From NCBI RefSeq assembly GCF_001509555.1, contig NZ_LMAS01000003.1:125100-189099 (forward strand): DNA of 64,000 bases, read 5' to 3'. Shown one piece after another: positions 9,097 through 17,043 of the stretch; the first letter of the stretch is position 1, and every line of letters begins with the position of its first letter. Source of the stretch: Bacillus sp. FJAT-29937 (GTDB taxonomy: Bacteria > Bacillota > Bacilli > Bacillales > Cytobacillaceae). Under the pieces are notes generated by a model. That model saw only the letters and a list, made by a program, of their open reading frames with translations. It had not been told where the DNA came from and ran no database searches. Position numbers and translations under genes: made by a program.

Positions 9097-9777
9097 ATGA
9101 AAGTATCCTATCACGGTCATTCTGTTGTAAAAATTGAATCACAAGGGAAAACAATTTTAATAGATCCATTTATTACTGGAAACGAATTAACAGATTTAAA
9201 GGTGGATGAAGTGAAACCTGATGTTATTATTGTGACCCATGGACATGGGGATCACCTTGGAGATACTGTGCAATTAGCCAAAAAGCATGATGCTCTCGTT
9301 ATTGCCAACTTTGAGCTTGCAACCTTTTTAAGCTGGCAAGGTGTGAATACGCACGGAATGAGTATTGGTGGTGCTTATCAGTTTGATTTTGGTAAGGTAA
9401 AATTGACACCCGCTTTTCACGGGACTGGACTAGAGACAGAAAACAATGAAATCATATATTTAGGCATGCCAGCTGGCTTACTAATAACTATTGAAGATAA
9501 AACGATTTATCACGCCGGCGATACAGGTCTGTTCTCAGATATGAAATTAATCGGTGACCGTCACCCGATTGATCTTGCCTTTTTGCCAATTGGCGATAAT
9601 TTTACAATGGGGCCAGAGGACGCAGCCTATGCAGCGGGCTTGTTGAGTGCCAAGAAAGTGGTACCGATACACTTTAATACGTTCCCGCCAATCAGACAGG
9701 ATCCACAAAAATTTGCTGAAATGCTTGAACCAGGTATTGTTCAAGTACTTCAGGCGGGAGATTCGATTCAATTATAA
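9097..9777 (+). CDS. ytkL: UPF0173 metal-dependent hydrolase
   Basis: Metallo-beta-lactamase-fold hydrolase (226 aa) of the UPF0173 family, equivalent to B. subtilis YtkL. The metal site is visible as [10 protein letters not shown] (HxHxDH), followed by further ligands in [13 protein letters not shown] and the late [10 protein letters not shown]. An upstream in-frame ATG at 9055 exists, but the GAAGGGGA ribosome site and the family N-terminus ([13 protein letters not shown]) point to 9097. The physiological substrate is unknown. This is the last core gene before the catabolic island; its usual neighbour ytoI lies 38 kb further on here. Confidence 0.93.
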   Translation: MKVSYHGHSVVKIESQGKTILIDPFITGNELTDLKVDEVKPDVIIVTHGHGDHLGDTVQLAKKHDALVIANFELATFLSWQGVNTHGMSIGGAYQFDFGKVKLTPAFHGTGLETENNEIIYLGMPAGLLITIEDKTIYHAGDTGLFSDMKLIGDRHPIDLAFLPIGDNFTMGPEDAAYAAGLLSAKKVVPIHFNTFPPIRQDPQKFAEMLEPGIVQVLQAGDSIQL

Positions 9778-9782
9778 AAATG

Positions 9783-9816
9783 CAGTGCAGCTGATTTGAG
9801 CTGCACTGTTTTTTTT
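9783..9816 (+). terminator. Terminator after ytkL
   Basis: The 10-bp stem CAGTGCAGCT / AGCTGCACTG is followed by eight T residues. Confidence 0.92.
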
Positions 9817-9934
9817 CGTACCCGTACCCGAAGCATTTCCTTATATCCCCTTTTAACGCAAAAGAAATCCATACATTTTCCAGGCATGTCCGCATACATA
9901 TAAATGAAGAAGGATCATTAGGAGGGAAAAAGAA

Positions 9935-10174
9935 ATGAAAAAAAATCGCTATTTATTATGTCTGCTTGTATGTGGCTTTCTTCTTTATTTTGCGGTTCCA
10001 CGCCTTAATATTTTCAGTGAAGGCATAGAAGGAATATTTGCCATTAGCTGGCTAGCCTTCGCACTTATTGTCATTGCAGGAAATTTAACGGCATTGCTAT
10101 ACTCACCTAAAAGATCATCCTTAAGCTCAAAAGTACAAGCGGTTCCAGAGAAAAAAAGAGATAGATCTTATTAA
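9935..10174 (+). CDS. Small two-TM membrane protein, hypothetical
   Basis: 79-aa protein with two hydrophobic helices (about residues 7-22 and 35-55) and a basic, soluble tail (KRSSLSSKVQAVPEKKRDRSY). A strong AGGAGGG site lies about 8 bases before the ATG, supporting expression. The helix arrangement suggests both ends face the cytoplasm. I do not recognise a family and infer no function. Confidence 0.7.
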   Translation: MKKNRYLLCLLVCGFLLYFAVPRLNIFSEGIEGIFAISWLAFALIVIAGNLTALLYSPKRSSLSSKVQAVPEKKRDRSY

Positions 10175-10284
10175 CGCCAAAATTTAAGTCTTAAAGCTTC
10201 AAAGCGATATGGTGTTTTATTGGTAAAATAATAAATTTTTACTAGAAGTAACATCTGGGAAAAATAAAAAACTACTCAAAGGTT

Positions 10285-10314
10285 ACCACAGTTCATGAAG
10301 CTGTGGTGTTTTTG
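10285..10314 (+). terminator. Terminator downstream of the two-TM gene
   Basis: ACCACAG / CTGTGGT stem with a 9-base loop, followed by GTTTTTG. Confidence 0.7.
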
Positions 10315-10571
10315 TATTTTATGGTAGTTTTCAAATTATTGCAGACGATTTTTGAACAAACGTAATTATTTGACATTGAATTCAAATACATTGAACCATT
10401 CACGAATGAAGACTAAATAGTACTTTCCATTATGGTGAAATCAGATGTTAAATCGGAAGATAGTACTCTTTAAAATAGGCCATGTGTTTGTAATGATATT
10501 ATTTTATTATCTTTATTTCGAATAAGTACAGTTGCTTAAAGTTACTTTTAAATAATTATGTGGTTAATATA

Positions 10572-10600
10572 TTACAAAAATACTTAGAAAATTATATAAT
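10572..10600 (+). promoter_or_regulatory. Sigma-A promoter of the IclR-family gene
   Basis: TTACAA, a 17-base spacer, then a perfect TATAAT, about 40 bases upstream of the IclR start codon. Confidence 0.6.
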
Positions 10601-10639
10601 ATCTGAAAAGAGTGGTATTTATAACAAGGAGTGGTTTCG

Positions 10640-11410
10640 ATGAATAAAACAAAGAAAGGTTCTTTGGTAGCTGAAAGAACACTAAAAGCATTAATGTTAT
10701 TTTCAAAAACGAAATATATTTCTGTAACAGATATAGCAAATTCTCTAGAAATTAGTTTAACAGCTGCATATAGACTTGTTGATTCTTTACATGGAACAGG
10801 TTTTATTAAAACTGCTCATTCAAAAGAATACACTTTGGATTCACCTAATATTTTACAATTGTATAATATGGTAGAATATGATTTGAGAAAAGTCGCTCGA
10901 CCTATAATCAAAGAAATAGCCAGCGAATTTCACGAATCCGTTTATTTAAGCGTTGTACATAATGATAAATACTTTTCATTTATAGAAAAAGAAGATAGTC
11001 CTTCTCAATTAAAATGGACCGAAAATATTGGCAATGTACATCCTCTTCCATCAGGAACAGCTGGGAAAACACATCTTGCATATATAATAAAAGATTTAAA
11101 TGATTCAGAGAAAGATGAATTTATTTCACAGTTGGAGTTAAAACCATATACTGAAAAAAGTTTAGTGGTAATTAAGGATTTAAAATATTCGCTAAAGAAA
11201 ATATTAAATGATGGATATTGCTATACTAATAGTGAGCATCTTAATGGAGTAATAGGTATCTCTGTTCCGGTATATAATTTTAAAAAGACAACTGTAGTTG
11301 CTGTTTTGAGTATATTTATGGCAGAGTCTCGATATGATGAAAATGAATTAATGAATTATGTGATTTCGTTAAAAAATGGAGCGGAAAAGATGAGTAAATA
11401 TATATCCTAG
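10640..11410 (+). CDS. IclR-family transcriptional regulator
   Basis: Regulator of about 256 aa with an N-terminal winged helix (residues about 8-70; LKALMLFSKTKYISVTDIANSLEISLTAAYRLVDSL is cited here in parts: SVTDIANSLEIS and TAAYRLVDSL form the HTH) and a C-terminal IclR effector domain (about 80-256, with HPLPSGTAGKTHLAYI and NGVIGISVPVYN). The start is ATG 10640, 8 bases after AAGGAG; a GTG three codons earlier overlaps that site. It is monocistronic with its own promoter and terminator and lies directly upstream of the ThDP operon. It is a likely local regulator of that operon; its ligand is unknown. Confidence 0.88.
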   Translation: MNKTKKGSLVAERTLKALMLFSKTKYISVTDIANSLEISLTAAYRLVDSLHGTGFIKTAHSKEYTLDSPNILQLYNMVEYDLRKVARPIIKEIASEFHESVYLSVVHNDKYFSFIEKEDSPSQLKWTENIGNVHPLPSGTAGKTHLAYIIKDLNDSEKDEFISQLELKPYTEKSLVVIKDLKYSLKKILNDGYCYTNSEHLNGVIGISVPVYNFKKTTVVAVLSIFMAESRYDENELMNYVISLKNGAEKMSKYIS

Positions 11411-11418
11411 TGGGTAGG

Positions 11419-11464
11419 GGCTATCTCAAAATGTCGATAATGACGTTTTGGGATAGCTTTTTTT
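11419..11464 (+). terminator. Terminator after the IclR gene
   Basis: A 16-17 bp stem (GGCTATCTCAAAATGTC with GACGTTTTGGGATAGC, allowing G-U pairs) is followed by T7. Confidence 0.92.
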
Positions 11465-11574
11465 CATATTCAAAAATACTTAAATTCGAGTGAAGTACAT
11501 TTTTATGACAAGATTAAGGATTCATTAAAAATCAAAAACCACCATAACTAGACAGAATTTTCAAAAATAATCAA

Positions 11575-11613
11575 TTGACGATAAAAAATGGATATTCTAT
11601 AATTTAATTATAG
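11575..11613 (+). promoter_or_regulatory. Sigma-A promoter with overlapping palindrome, ThDP operon
   Basis: TTGACG (11575-11580), a 17-base spacer and TATAAT (11598-11603) form a near-consensus promoter about 200 bases ahead of the ThDP enzyme gene. The -10 box is embedded in a perfect inverted repeat, CTATAAT-TTA-ATTATAG (11597-11613), which is well placed for a repressor. The IclR protein encoded just upstream is an obvious candidate, by position only. Confidence 0.65.
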
Positions 11614-11638
11614 GAATTAATTACGATATTCGGAAAGC

Positions 11639-11690
11639 GGGGTGTTTATTAATAATACTTACAATATGATAAACTCCCCATCCTTTTTTT
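11639..11690 (+). terminator. Terminator-like hairpin in the ThDP operon leader
   Basis: GGGGTGTTTAT pairs with ATAAACTCCCC (one T-T mismatch), followed by ATCC and T7. It lies about 30 bases after the promoter at 11575-11603 and about 115 bases before the start codon. It would stop most leader transcripts unless read-through is regulated, so it is a candidate attenuator. Confidence 0.6.
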
Positions 11691-11803
11691 GAGGAAGAAA
11701 GCTTGTTGTTAATTGTGAAACGATTTATTTATAAGATTAATGATCAGTCTAATTATCTGAATTTTGGTAACATTAATTCGGAATAGTAAAGGAGATAGTT
11801 ATA

Positions 11804-13531
11804 ATGACTAATAACGCAATTCAAGAAATGACAGAGGTAAAGCAGGCTACGAATGCTATGAGGATCGCATTATCATTGAAACGTAACGGAGTAAAATATA
11901 TTTTTGGACAAAGTAATCCCCCAACCGTTACCCTTGCATGTTCAGATATTGGAATTAAACAAATAGGTTATAGACAAGAAAATGCAGGTGCATATATGGC
12001 ACAAGCATATGCAATGTGCACAAACACAATCCCAGTTGTTACCGCACAGCATGGTCCGGCAGCAACTTTATTGGTTCCCGGATTAGCTGAGAGTATGAAG
12101 GCTTCTTATCCAGTAGTTGCCTTGGTTGAAGAAGTCTCAAGAGAGCAAGAGGAAAAGAATGCATTTCAAGAAATAGATCATATTGAGCTATTTAAAGGGG
12201 TTTCCAAATGGGTTAAAAGGATACCAATCCAAGAAAGAATTGAAGATTTCATTGATAGGGCATTTACAATAGCAGCAAGCGGAAGACCAGGTCCAACTGT
12301 TCTATTATTACCTAAAGATATTATTGGTGATACGCAGGAATACTTAATAAATAAAAGAAACAGCCAAAGTTTGGGAATATTTCCACTGGATCGAAATATT
12401 GCAGATTTATCAAAAATTGAAGAAGCAGCAGACCTTTTAAGAGAGGCTAAACAGCCTTTTATTTATGCAGGCGGCGGAATTATATCGTCCGGGGCTATTA
12501 AGGAAATTAGGGAACTGCAAGAAGAGTGTTCTATTCCTGTTGCTACCACTACCATGGGAAAAGGGGCAGTGGATGAAGAACATCCATTAAGCCTTGGGCC
12601 AATCGGCTATTATATGGGGAAAAGAGGAGTTAGCAGGCACCTGAAATCAATGATTCAAGAAGCTGACGTTGTTCTGCTAGTTGGAAACCGTACAAACCAA
12701 AATGGAACGGACAGTTGGACACTATTGCCTGAAAATGCAAAGTATATTCAAATTGACATTGACCCCGCCGAGGTAGGGAGAAACTATGAATCAATTAGAC
12801 TTGTGGGTGATGCTAAATCAACTTTAGCAGTTTTAAAAGAAAGTCTATTGAAAAAAGGGCTAAAAAAGAGACAAGAAAACAGATTGATTATAGTAGATAG
12901 AATTAATTTGGCTAGAGAGCTGCATAAAAAGGATATGCACGATATTGTTTCAGCTGAAAGTGGAGCCATAAAAGTTGAAAGGTTTTTACATGAAGTTGAA
13001 AGGAGATTAGATGATGATCACGTCATTGTCGCCGATGCCAGTTTTTCATCTGTCTGGAACGCAAATTATCTTAAAGCGCTTAAAAACAGAAAATTCATCT
13101 TCCCAAGAGGACTTGCAGGATTAGGTTGGGGGTTACCGATGGCGATGGGTGCTAAAATCGCAAAACCAAATAAAAAAGTTTTTTGTCTTGTGGGAGATGG
13201 GGGATTTGGTCATGTCTGGAGTGAATTAGAAACGTGTAAAAGACATGGGATCCAAGTTGTCTTAGCTGTAATAAATAATGGAATTCTAGGTTATCAAAAG
13301 TTAGCTGAAACCGCTATGTATGGCAGAGCAACAGATGCTTGTGATTTCTCATTTGTTGATCATACTAAGATTGCTGAGGCATGTGGTGTGAGAGGCATTA
13401 AAGTTGAATCTATTGATAAGATTGGTATTGCACTTGATGAAGCATTTAAATCGAATGAATGTGTATTAATTGATTTGATTGCTGATCCTAGCAATATTCC
13501 TCCAATCGGGAGTTTAGATGATTTAGTGTAA
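11804..13531 (+). CDS. ThDP-dependent enzyme, acetolactate synthase-like
   Basis: 575-aa thiamine-diphosphate enzyme of the acetolactate synthase/benzaldehyde lyase superfamily, with Pyr, central and PP domains in order. The cofactor-activating glutamate is E59 (YRQENAGAYMAQAYA). The metal/ThDP motif starts GDG at about 464-466 (VGDGGFGHVWSELE) and ends in VINNG. It should therefore be catalytically competent. The context is an SDR, a zinc dehydrogenase and a transporter receptor, with no ilvN-type regulatory subunit or ilvC nearby. That argues against branched-chain amino acid synthesis and for a catabolic 2-oxoacid or acyloin reaction. Substrate unknown. The leader carries a possible attenuator. 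Confidence 0.85.
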   Translation: MTNNAIQEMTEVKQATNAMRIALSLKRNGVKYIFGQSNPPTVTLACSDIGIKQIGYRQENAGAYMAQAYAMCTNTIPVVTAQHGPAATLLVPGLAESMKASYPVVALVEEVSREQEEKNAFQEIDHIELFKGVSKWVKRIPIQERIEDFIDRAFTIAASGRPGPTVLLLPKDIIGDTQEYLINKRNSQSLGIFPLDRNIADLSKIEEAADLLREAKQPFIYAGGGIISSGAIKEIRELQEECSIPVATTTMGKGAVDEEHPLSLGPIGYYMGKRGVSRHLKSMIQEADVVLLVGNRTNQNGTDSWTLLPENAKYIQIDIDPAEVGRNYESIRLVGDAKSTLAVLKESLLKKGLKKRQENRLIIVDRINLARELHKKDMHDIVSAESGAIKVERFLHEVERRLDDDHVIVADASFSSVWNANYLKALKNRKFIFPRGLAGLGWGLPMAMGAKIAKPNKKVFCLVGDGGFGHVWSELETCKRHGIQVVLAVINNGILGYQKLAETAMYGRATDACDFSFVDHTKIAEACGVRGIKVESIDKIGIALDEAFKSNECVLIDLIADPSNIPPIGSLDDLV

Positions 13532-13553
13532 TAAAAAAAGGGGAGCTTCTGTT

Positions 13554-14354
13554 ATGGGGAAATTGTCGGGAAAAGTGGCATTAGTAACTGGTGCCGCTCG
13601 GGGAATTGGCAGGACTTATGCGTTAAGGCTAGCACAATTAGGTGCTGATGTTGGTGTAATTGATATCGATTTACAATCGTATAAGCACTATGAAAAAGAA
13701 AAAATTGGTGAGAAGTATGAAACTGTTGTTGATGAAATTAAAGAGTTTGGTGTGAAGTCTTTTGGTATTGAAGCAGACATCTCAAACCAAGAACAAGTTG
13801 AAAATGCAATTAAGGCAATTGTTGAAAATATTGGCGAAATTGATATTTTAGTTGCTAATGCTGGTGGAGGATTAGGAGCACTTACTGAAAATAAAGCTTC
13901 AGAAGTTGATCCTGAACAATTAAAAACTGTACTAGAAAGAAACTTCTACGGTACAGTGTATAGCGTTAAAGCAGTAGCTCCTTCTATGAAAAAGAAGGGC
14001 TATGGAAAAATTGTAACGATGTCTTCATTAGCTGGATTAAAATCAACTGATATGGGGTCCTATTCTCATTATGGGGCCTCAAAAGCAGCAATTATTTCAT
14101 ATACGAAATATTTAGCGCAAGAATTAGGCCCTTTTAATATTACTGTTAATTCAATTGCACCGGGATTTATTGGAACTGGTAGATTAATGGAGTTTTTTGA
14201 AGGTGAAGGTATAGAAAATTTTACAAATCAAACGGCATTAAAAAGGCTAGGAACACCGGAAGATTGCGCAAATGTTTTAGAATTCTTAACAACTAATCTT
14301 TCTGATTATGTAACAGGGTCTGTCATTGATGTAACTGGGGGAGTTATTAAGTAA
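13554..14354 (+). CDS. Short-chain dehydrogenase/reductase (SDR 1)
   Basis: 266-aa classical SDR, NAD(P)-dependent. The cofactor motif TGAARGIG (about 12-19), the NAGGG structural motif and the catalytic SSL...YSHYGASKAA (Ser, Tyr, Lys) are all present. An Asp at the end of the second strand (VIDIDL) favours NAD(H). A basic/acidic insertion after that strand (YKHYEKEKIGEKYE) makes it longer than most SDRs. It lies 22 bases after the ThDP gene and has a GGGGAG ribosome site, so it is in the same operon and may act on the ThDP enzyme's substrate or product. Confidence 0.88.
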   Translation: MGKLSGKVALVTGAARGIGRTYALRLAQLGADVGVIDIDLQSYKHYEKEKIGEKYETVVDEIKEFGVKSFGIEADISNQEQVENAIKAIVENIGEIDILVANAGGGLGALTENKASEVDPEQLKTVLERNFYGTVYSVKAVAPSMKKKGYGKIVTMSSLAGLKSTDMGSYSHYGASKAAIISYTKYLAQELGPFNITVNSIAPGFIGTGRLMEFFEGEGIENFTNQTALKRLGTPEDCANVLEFLTTNLSDYVTGSVIDVTGGVIK

Positions 14355-14407
14355 TTTTATCTTAACAATATTAGAGATTAGATTGACTGCTAAGTTGGGA
14401 CAATAGG

Positions 14408-14478
14408 GCACTAACAGATTTCCTTTTTATAGAATATCCATCTATAAGAATGCTAGAAATCTGCTGGTGCTTCTTTTT
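14408..14478 (+). terminator. Long hairpin terminator between SDR 1 and zinc dehydrogenase 1
   Basis: GCACTAACAGATTTC pairs with GAAATCTGCTGGTGC across a loop that itself can fold (TTATAGA / TCTATAA), followed by TTCTTTTT. It may reduce transcription into the downstream gene. Confidence 0.65.
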
Positions 14479-14512
14479 ATAAAATTTTCGACAATACTGG
14501 AGGTGTTTTATA

Positions 14513-15520
14513 TTGATTGCATTAGTTAAAACGAACACAGAGAATGAATTTCAAATTGAGCATAGGCCATTGCCCCAGCTTGAAATAGACGAGGTTCTAA
14601 TTAAGGTGGATTTTTGTGGGATTTGCGGGAGTGATTTACATGCTGCCAGTCATGCGAACGGCTATGAATTCGTTCCTAAGCCAATTATTTTAGGGCATGA
14701 ATTAGTAGGTCCTATTGTAAAATTACATCCAGATAATAATAAAAAAGAATTATTAAATGTTCGTGTTGTGGTTGAACCTGCTTTGTATTGTAATAATTGT
14801 GAGCACTGTCTTAATGGTCAGTATAATATTTGTTCCAATATTAAGTGTCTTGGTTTACATTATGACGGAGGTATGGCTGAGTTTGTAAAAGTTAAAATGG
14901 ATAAAATTCATAGAATACCTGAATCACTGCCATCTGGTGTTGCAGTATTGACAGAACCATTGACAGTCGCTATTCATGCGGTACAAGCAGTAGGGAAAGT
15001 TACGGATAATATGAATGTTCTTGTTCAAGGTTGTGGGATAATAGGTATTTTCGTTGCTTTAGCAGCTAAAAATCAAGGCGCTAAAGTGACAATTTCAGGT
15101 CTTAAAAAAGACTGGGAAAGTAGATTGAAATACGCTGAGCAATTAGGGATTGAAACCGAAATTTTCGAAGAACATTCTAATGAAAAGAAATATTTCGACA
15201 TGATCTTTGAATGTTCAGGTTCATCAATCGCTGCAGAAAAGGGGATTTATAGACTAAAAAAAGGTGGAAAATTGGTCTTAGTAGCCTTATACGAGCAAGA
15301 AGTTAAATTTCCTGTAAATATTATGGTTAGAGGAGAAATTAACATTCTAACAAGCTATGCATGTTCTAGCAGTGATTATCAAAAAGCCTTCTCCATATTA
15401 GATAAGTATAAAAATAAAATTCAAAATATTGTTACTATTTATTCATTAAAAGATGGCCCTCAAGCTTTTTCTGATGCTAGGCAGCAAAAAGTTTTAAAAC
15501 CTATTTTAAAAACTCTATAA
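14513..15520 (+). CDS. Zinc-dependent MDR dehydrogenase 1 (butanediol/sorbitol DH-like)
   Basis: 335-aa medium-chain alcohol dehydrogenase. The catalytic zinc site shows as CGICGSDLH with GHELVG. The structural-zinc lobe is CNNCEHCLNGQYNIC, and a Rossmann motif (GCGIIGIF) follows. The FVPKPIILGHE stretch resembles 2,3-butanediol and sorbitol dehydrogenases. The start is TTG at 14513 with GGAGGTG upstream. It is a close paralogue of the gene at 24937, sharing blocks such as the GYEFVPKPI segment and LH.DGGMA.FVK. It probably oxidises or reduces a small secondary alcohol/ketone. The exact substrate is unknown. Confidence 0.88.
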   Translation: MIALVKTNTENEFQIEHRPLPQLEIDEVLIKVDFCGICGSDLHAASHANGYEFVPKPIILGHELVGPIVKLHPDNNKKELLNVRVVVEPALYCNNCEHCLNGQYNICSNIKCLGLHYDGGMAEFVKVKMDKIHRIPESLPSGVAVLTEPLTVAIHAVQAVGKVTDNMNVLVQGCGIIGIFVALAAKNQGAKVTISGLKKDWESRLKYAEQLGIETEIFEEHSNEKKYFDMIFECSGSSIAAEKGIYRLKKGGKLVLVALYEQEVKFPVNIMVRGEINILTSYACSSSDYQKAFSILDKYKNKIQNIVTIYSLKDGPQAFSDARQQKVLKPILKTL

Positions 15521-15568
15521 ACACACTTTGGAAAAATACAAGAAAAATTAATGATTGGAGGATATTTC

Positions 15569-16798
15569 ATGAAAAAAATTTTTAGTATAGTGATGGTTAG
15601 TTTACTTTTGCTTTTATCGGCTTGCTCTAATGGAGCGAGTGGGGGGAGTGAATCGGAGACATTAAAAATTGGAGCTTTATATCCTTTAACAGGGAATTTG
15701 GCACTTCTTGGAGATGAAAGTTTCCGTGGTGCAGAGCTTGCTGTAGAGGAGGCCAATAAAAATGGCGGTATTGCAGGTGGAAAGCAGGTTCAACTTGTTA
15801 CCGGAGATGCGGTAGATGCAGATGCCGCTCAAGGAGAAGCGAATCGATTAATCAACCAAGAAAACATAAAAACGATTGTCGGATCATATTCAAGCTCGAT
15901 TTCATTTGCAGCTAGTGAAGTAGCAGAACGGAGTGGGGTGTTGTACTGGGAGCTTGGAGCAGTTTCTGACTCGATTACTGATCGTAAATACAAGTATATT
16001 TTACGCACAAATCCACCGGCTTCTTATTTCTCTGAGGAGCATTTAACTTTTATAAAAGAAGTGGTTACCAAAAAACTTGGTAAAGAGCTAGGAGATGTAA
16101 AAGTTGCTCTAGCCCATGAAGATTCTTCGTATGGAACATCGATTGCAGATGCAGTTAAAAGGATTTCAAAGGAAGAAGGAATTAATGTTGTAACGATACA
16201 AGGGTACAGTGCTACATCAAATGATTTGAGTTCCGTAATTTTGAACATTAAAAAAGCTGCACCAGATGTTTTGATAGCAGTGTCTTACTTAAACGACGCA
16301 ATTCTTCTTGCAAGACAAAGTGAAGAGTTAGGTCTGAAAGTTCCAGTATTCATAGGTTCTGGCGGTGGTCATACGATGACTGATTTTAAAGATGCAATGG
16401 GAGATAAAGTGAATGGTATTTTAAATATTGATTCACCGCAATATCTAATTAATCGCGAAGCTACCCCTGGTATGGAGGAATTTACCATATTATACAAAGA
16501 AAAGTATGGTACAGAACCACGTTCCGGCCACTCTTTAATGAACTATATGGGGATGAAGGTTGTATTAGACGTGATGGACAAAGTTGGTGAAGACGATCCT
16601 GATAAATTAAAAAATGAAGCTTTAAAATATACTGCTGAAATTGGTTCTACAGCAACAGGCTGGGGGGTAGAATTTGATCAGGAAACTGGACAAAACAAGT
16701 TAAGTAAAGGATATGTGCATCAGTGGATCGATGGTGAGCTTAAAACGGTTTGGCCGGAAAATGTAGCAGTGGAAGAGCCTCAAATACAAAACAAATAA
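15569..16798 (+). CDS. ABC transporter substrate-binding lipoprotein, Liv type (SBP1)
   Basis: 409-aa extracytoplasmic receptor of the branched-chain amino acid/amide (Peripla_BP_6) family. A type II signal peptide ends in the lipobox LSAC with Cys19 as the lipidation site. The mature protein starts with LKIGALYPLTG, the family's first ligand-pocket strand. The start is the ATG at 15569 after TTGGAGG, not the earlier in-frame ATG at 15551. It is one of four close paralogues in the island (18983, 20247, 39710) sharing the single LivHMGF permease. It ends the operon that starts with the ThDP gene and is followed by a terminator. Ligand unknown. Confidence 0.92.
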   Translation: MKKIFSIVMVSLLLLLSACSNGASGGSESETLKIGALYPLTGNLALLGDESFRGAELAVEEANKNGGIAGGKQVQLVTGDAVDADAAQGEANRLINQENIKTIVGSYSSSISFAASEVAERSGVLYWELGAVSDSITDRKYKYILRTNPPASYFSEEHLTFIKEVVTKKLGKELGDVKVALAHEDSSYGTSIADAVKRISKEEGINVVTIQGYSATSNDLSSVILNIKKAAPDVLIAVSYLNDAILLARQSEELGLKVPVFIGSGGGHTMTDFKDAMGDKVNGILNIDSPQYLINREATPGMEEFTILYKEKYGTEPRSGHSLMNYMGMKVVLDVMDKVGEDDPDKLKNEALKYTAEIGSTATGWGVEFDQETGQNKLSKGYVHQWIDGELKTVWPENVAVEEPQIQNK

Positions 16799-16802
16799 AA
16801 TT

Positions 16803-16853
16803 AGAGTCAGTGACCGACTGTGAATTAGCATAGTCCGTTTACTGGCTCTTTTT
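16803..16853 (+). terminator. Terminator after SBP1
   Basis: Imperfect 17-bp stem (AGAGTCAGTGACCGACT with AGTCCGTTTACTGGCTCT) followed by TTTTT. Confidence 0.8.
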
Positions 16854-16861
16854 AATTTCGA

Positions 16862-16928
16862 GTAAAAATTACACAAAGATAAAGAAAGTGTATAATTTTT
16901 ACCCATTAATTCTTTGGAGTAAAAACTC
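16862..16928 (+). promoter_or_regulatory. Candidate activator-binding inverted repeats upstream of sigma-54 promoter 1
   Basis: Three AT-rich repeats lie 50-120 bases before the -24 box: GTAAAAATTAC (16862-16872), GTGTATAATTTTTACCC (16888-16904) and GAGTAAAAACTC (16917-16928). The first and third share the context T(C/G)GAGTAAAAA. They sit where enhancer sites for a sigma-54 activator are expected. They do not resemble the repeats at the second sigma-54 promoter. Confidence 0.45.
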
Positions 16929-16978
16929 GAAAATAGCAGAAAAGTATATTTCTATTCATAATATTCAAAAAAGTACTT

Positions 16979-16995
16979 TTGGCACGATACTTGCA
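16979..16995 (+). promoter_or_regulatory. Sigma-54 promoter 1 (-24/-12)
   Basis: TTGGCACGATACTTGCA is a full match to the sigma-54 (SigL) consensus, with GG and GC in the required 10-base spacing. It lies 48 bases before the GTG of the iron alcohol dehydrogenase and so drives the long 17-29 kb operon. It needs an AAA+ activator; two are encoded at 35270 and 36946. Confidence 0.92.
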
Positions 16996-17043
16996 TTAAG
17001 TTATTGTGATTACTTAACTTTTTAGGCAAGGAGGATTTAAACA

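Larger units (their letters stand above)
10175..10630. other. Intergenic region, left boundary of the catabolic island
   Basis: 456 bases without a convincing gene. It holds a terminator at 10285-10314 and a sigma-A promoter at 10572-10600 for the IclR gene. The middle (about 10320-10560) is AT-rich with no recognisable motif, apart from two short look-alike stretches (AAATAGTACTTTCC near 10417 and AGATAGTACTCTTT near 10460). No attachment site, tRNA or transposon end is seen. Confidence 0.6.

Noticed and set aside
10320-10560. Possible decayed gene or attachment site at the island's left edge
   Set aside because: No reading frame, tRNA fragment or direct repeat matching the right edge near 47.7 kb could be found by eye.
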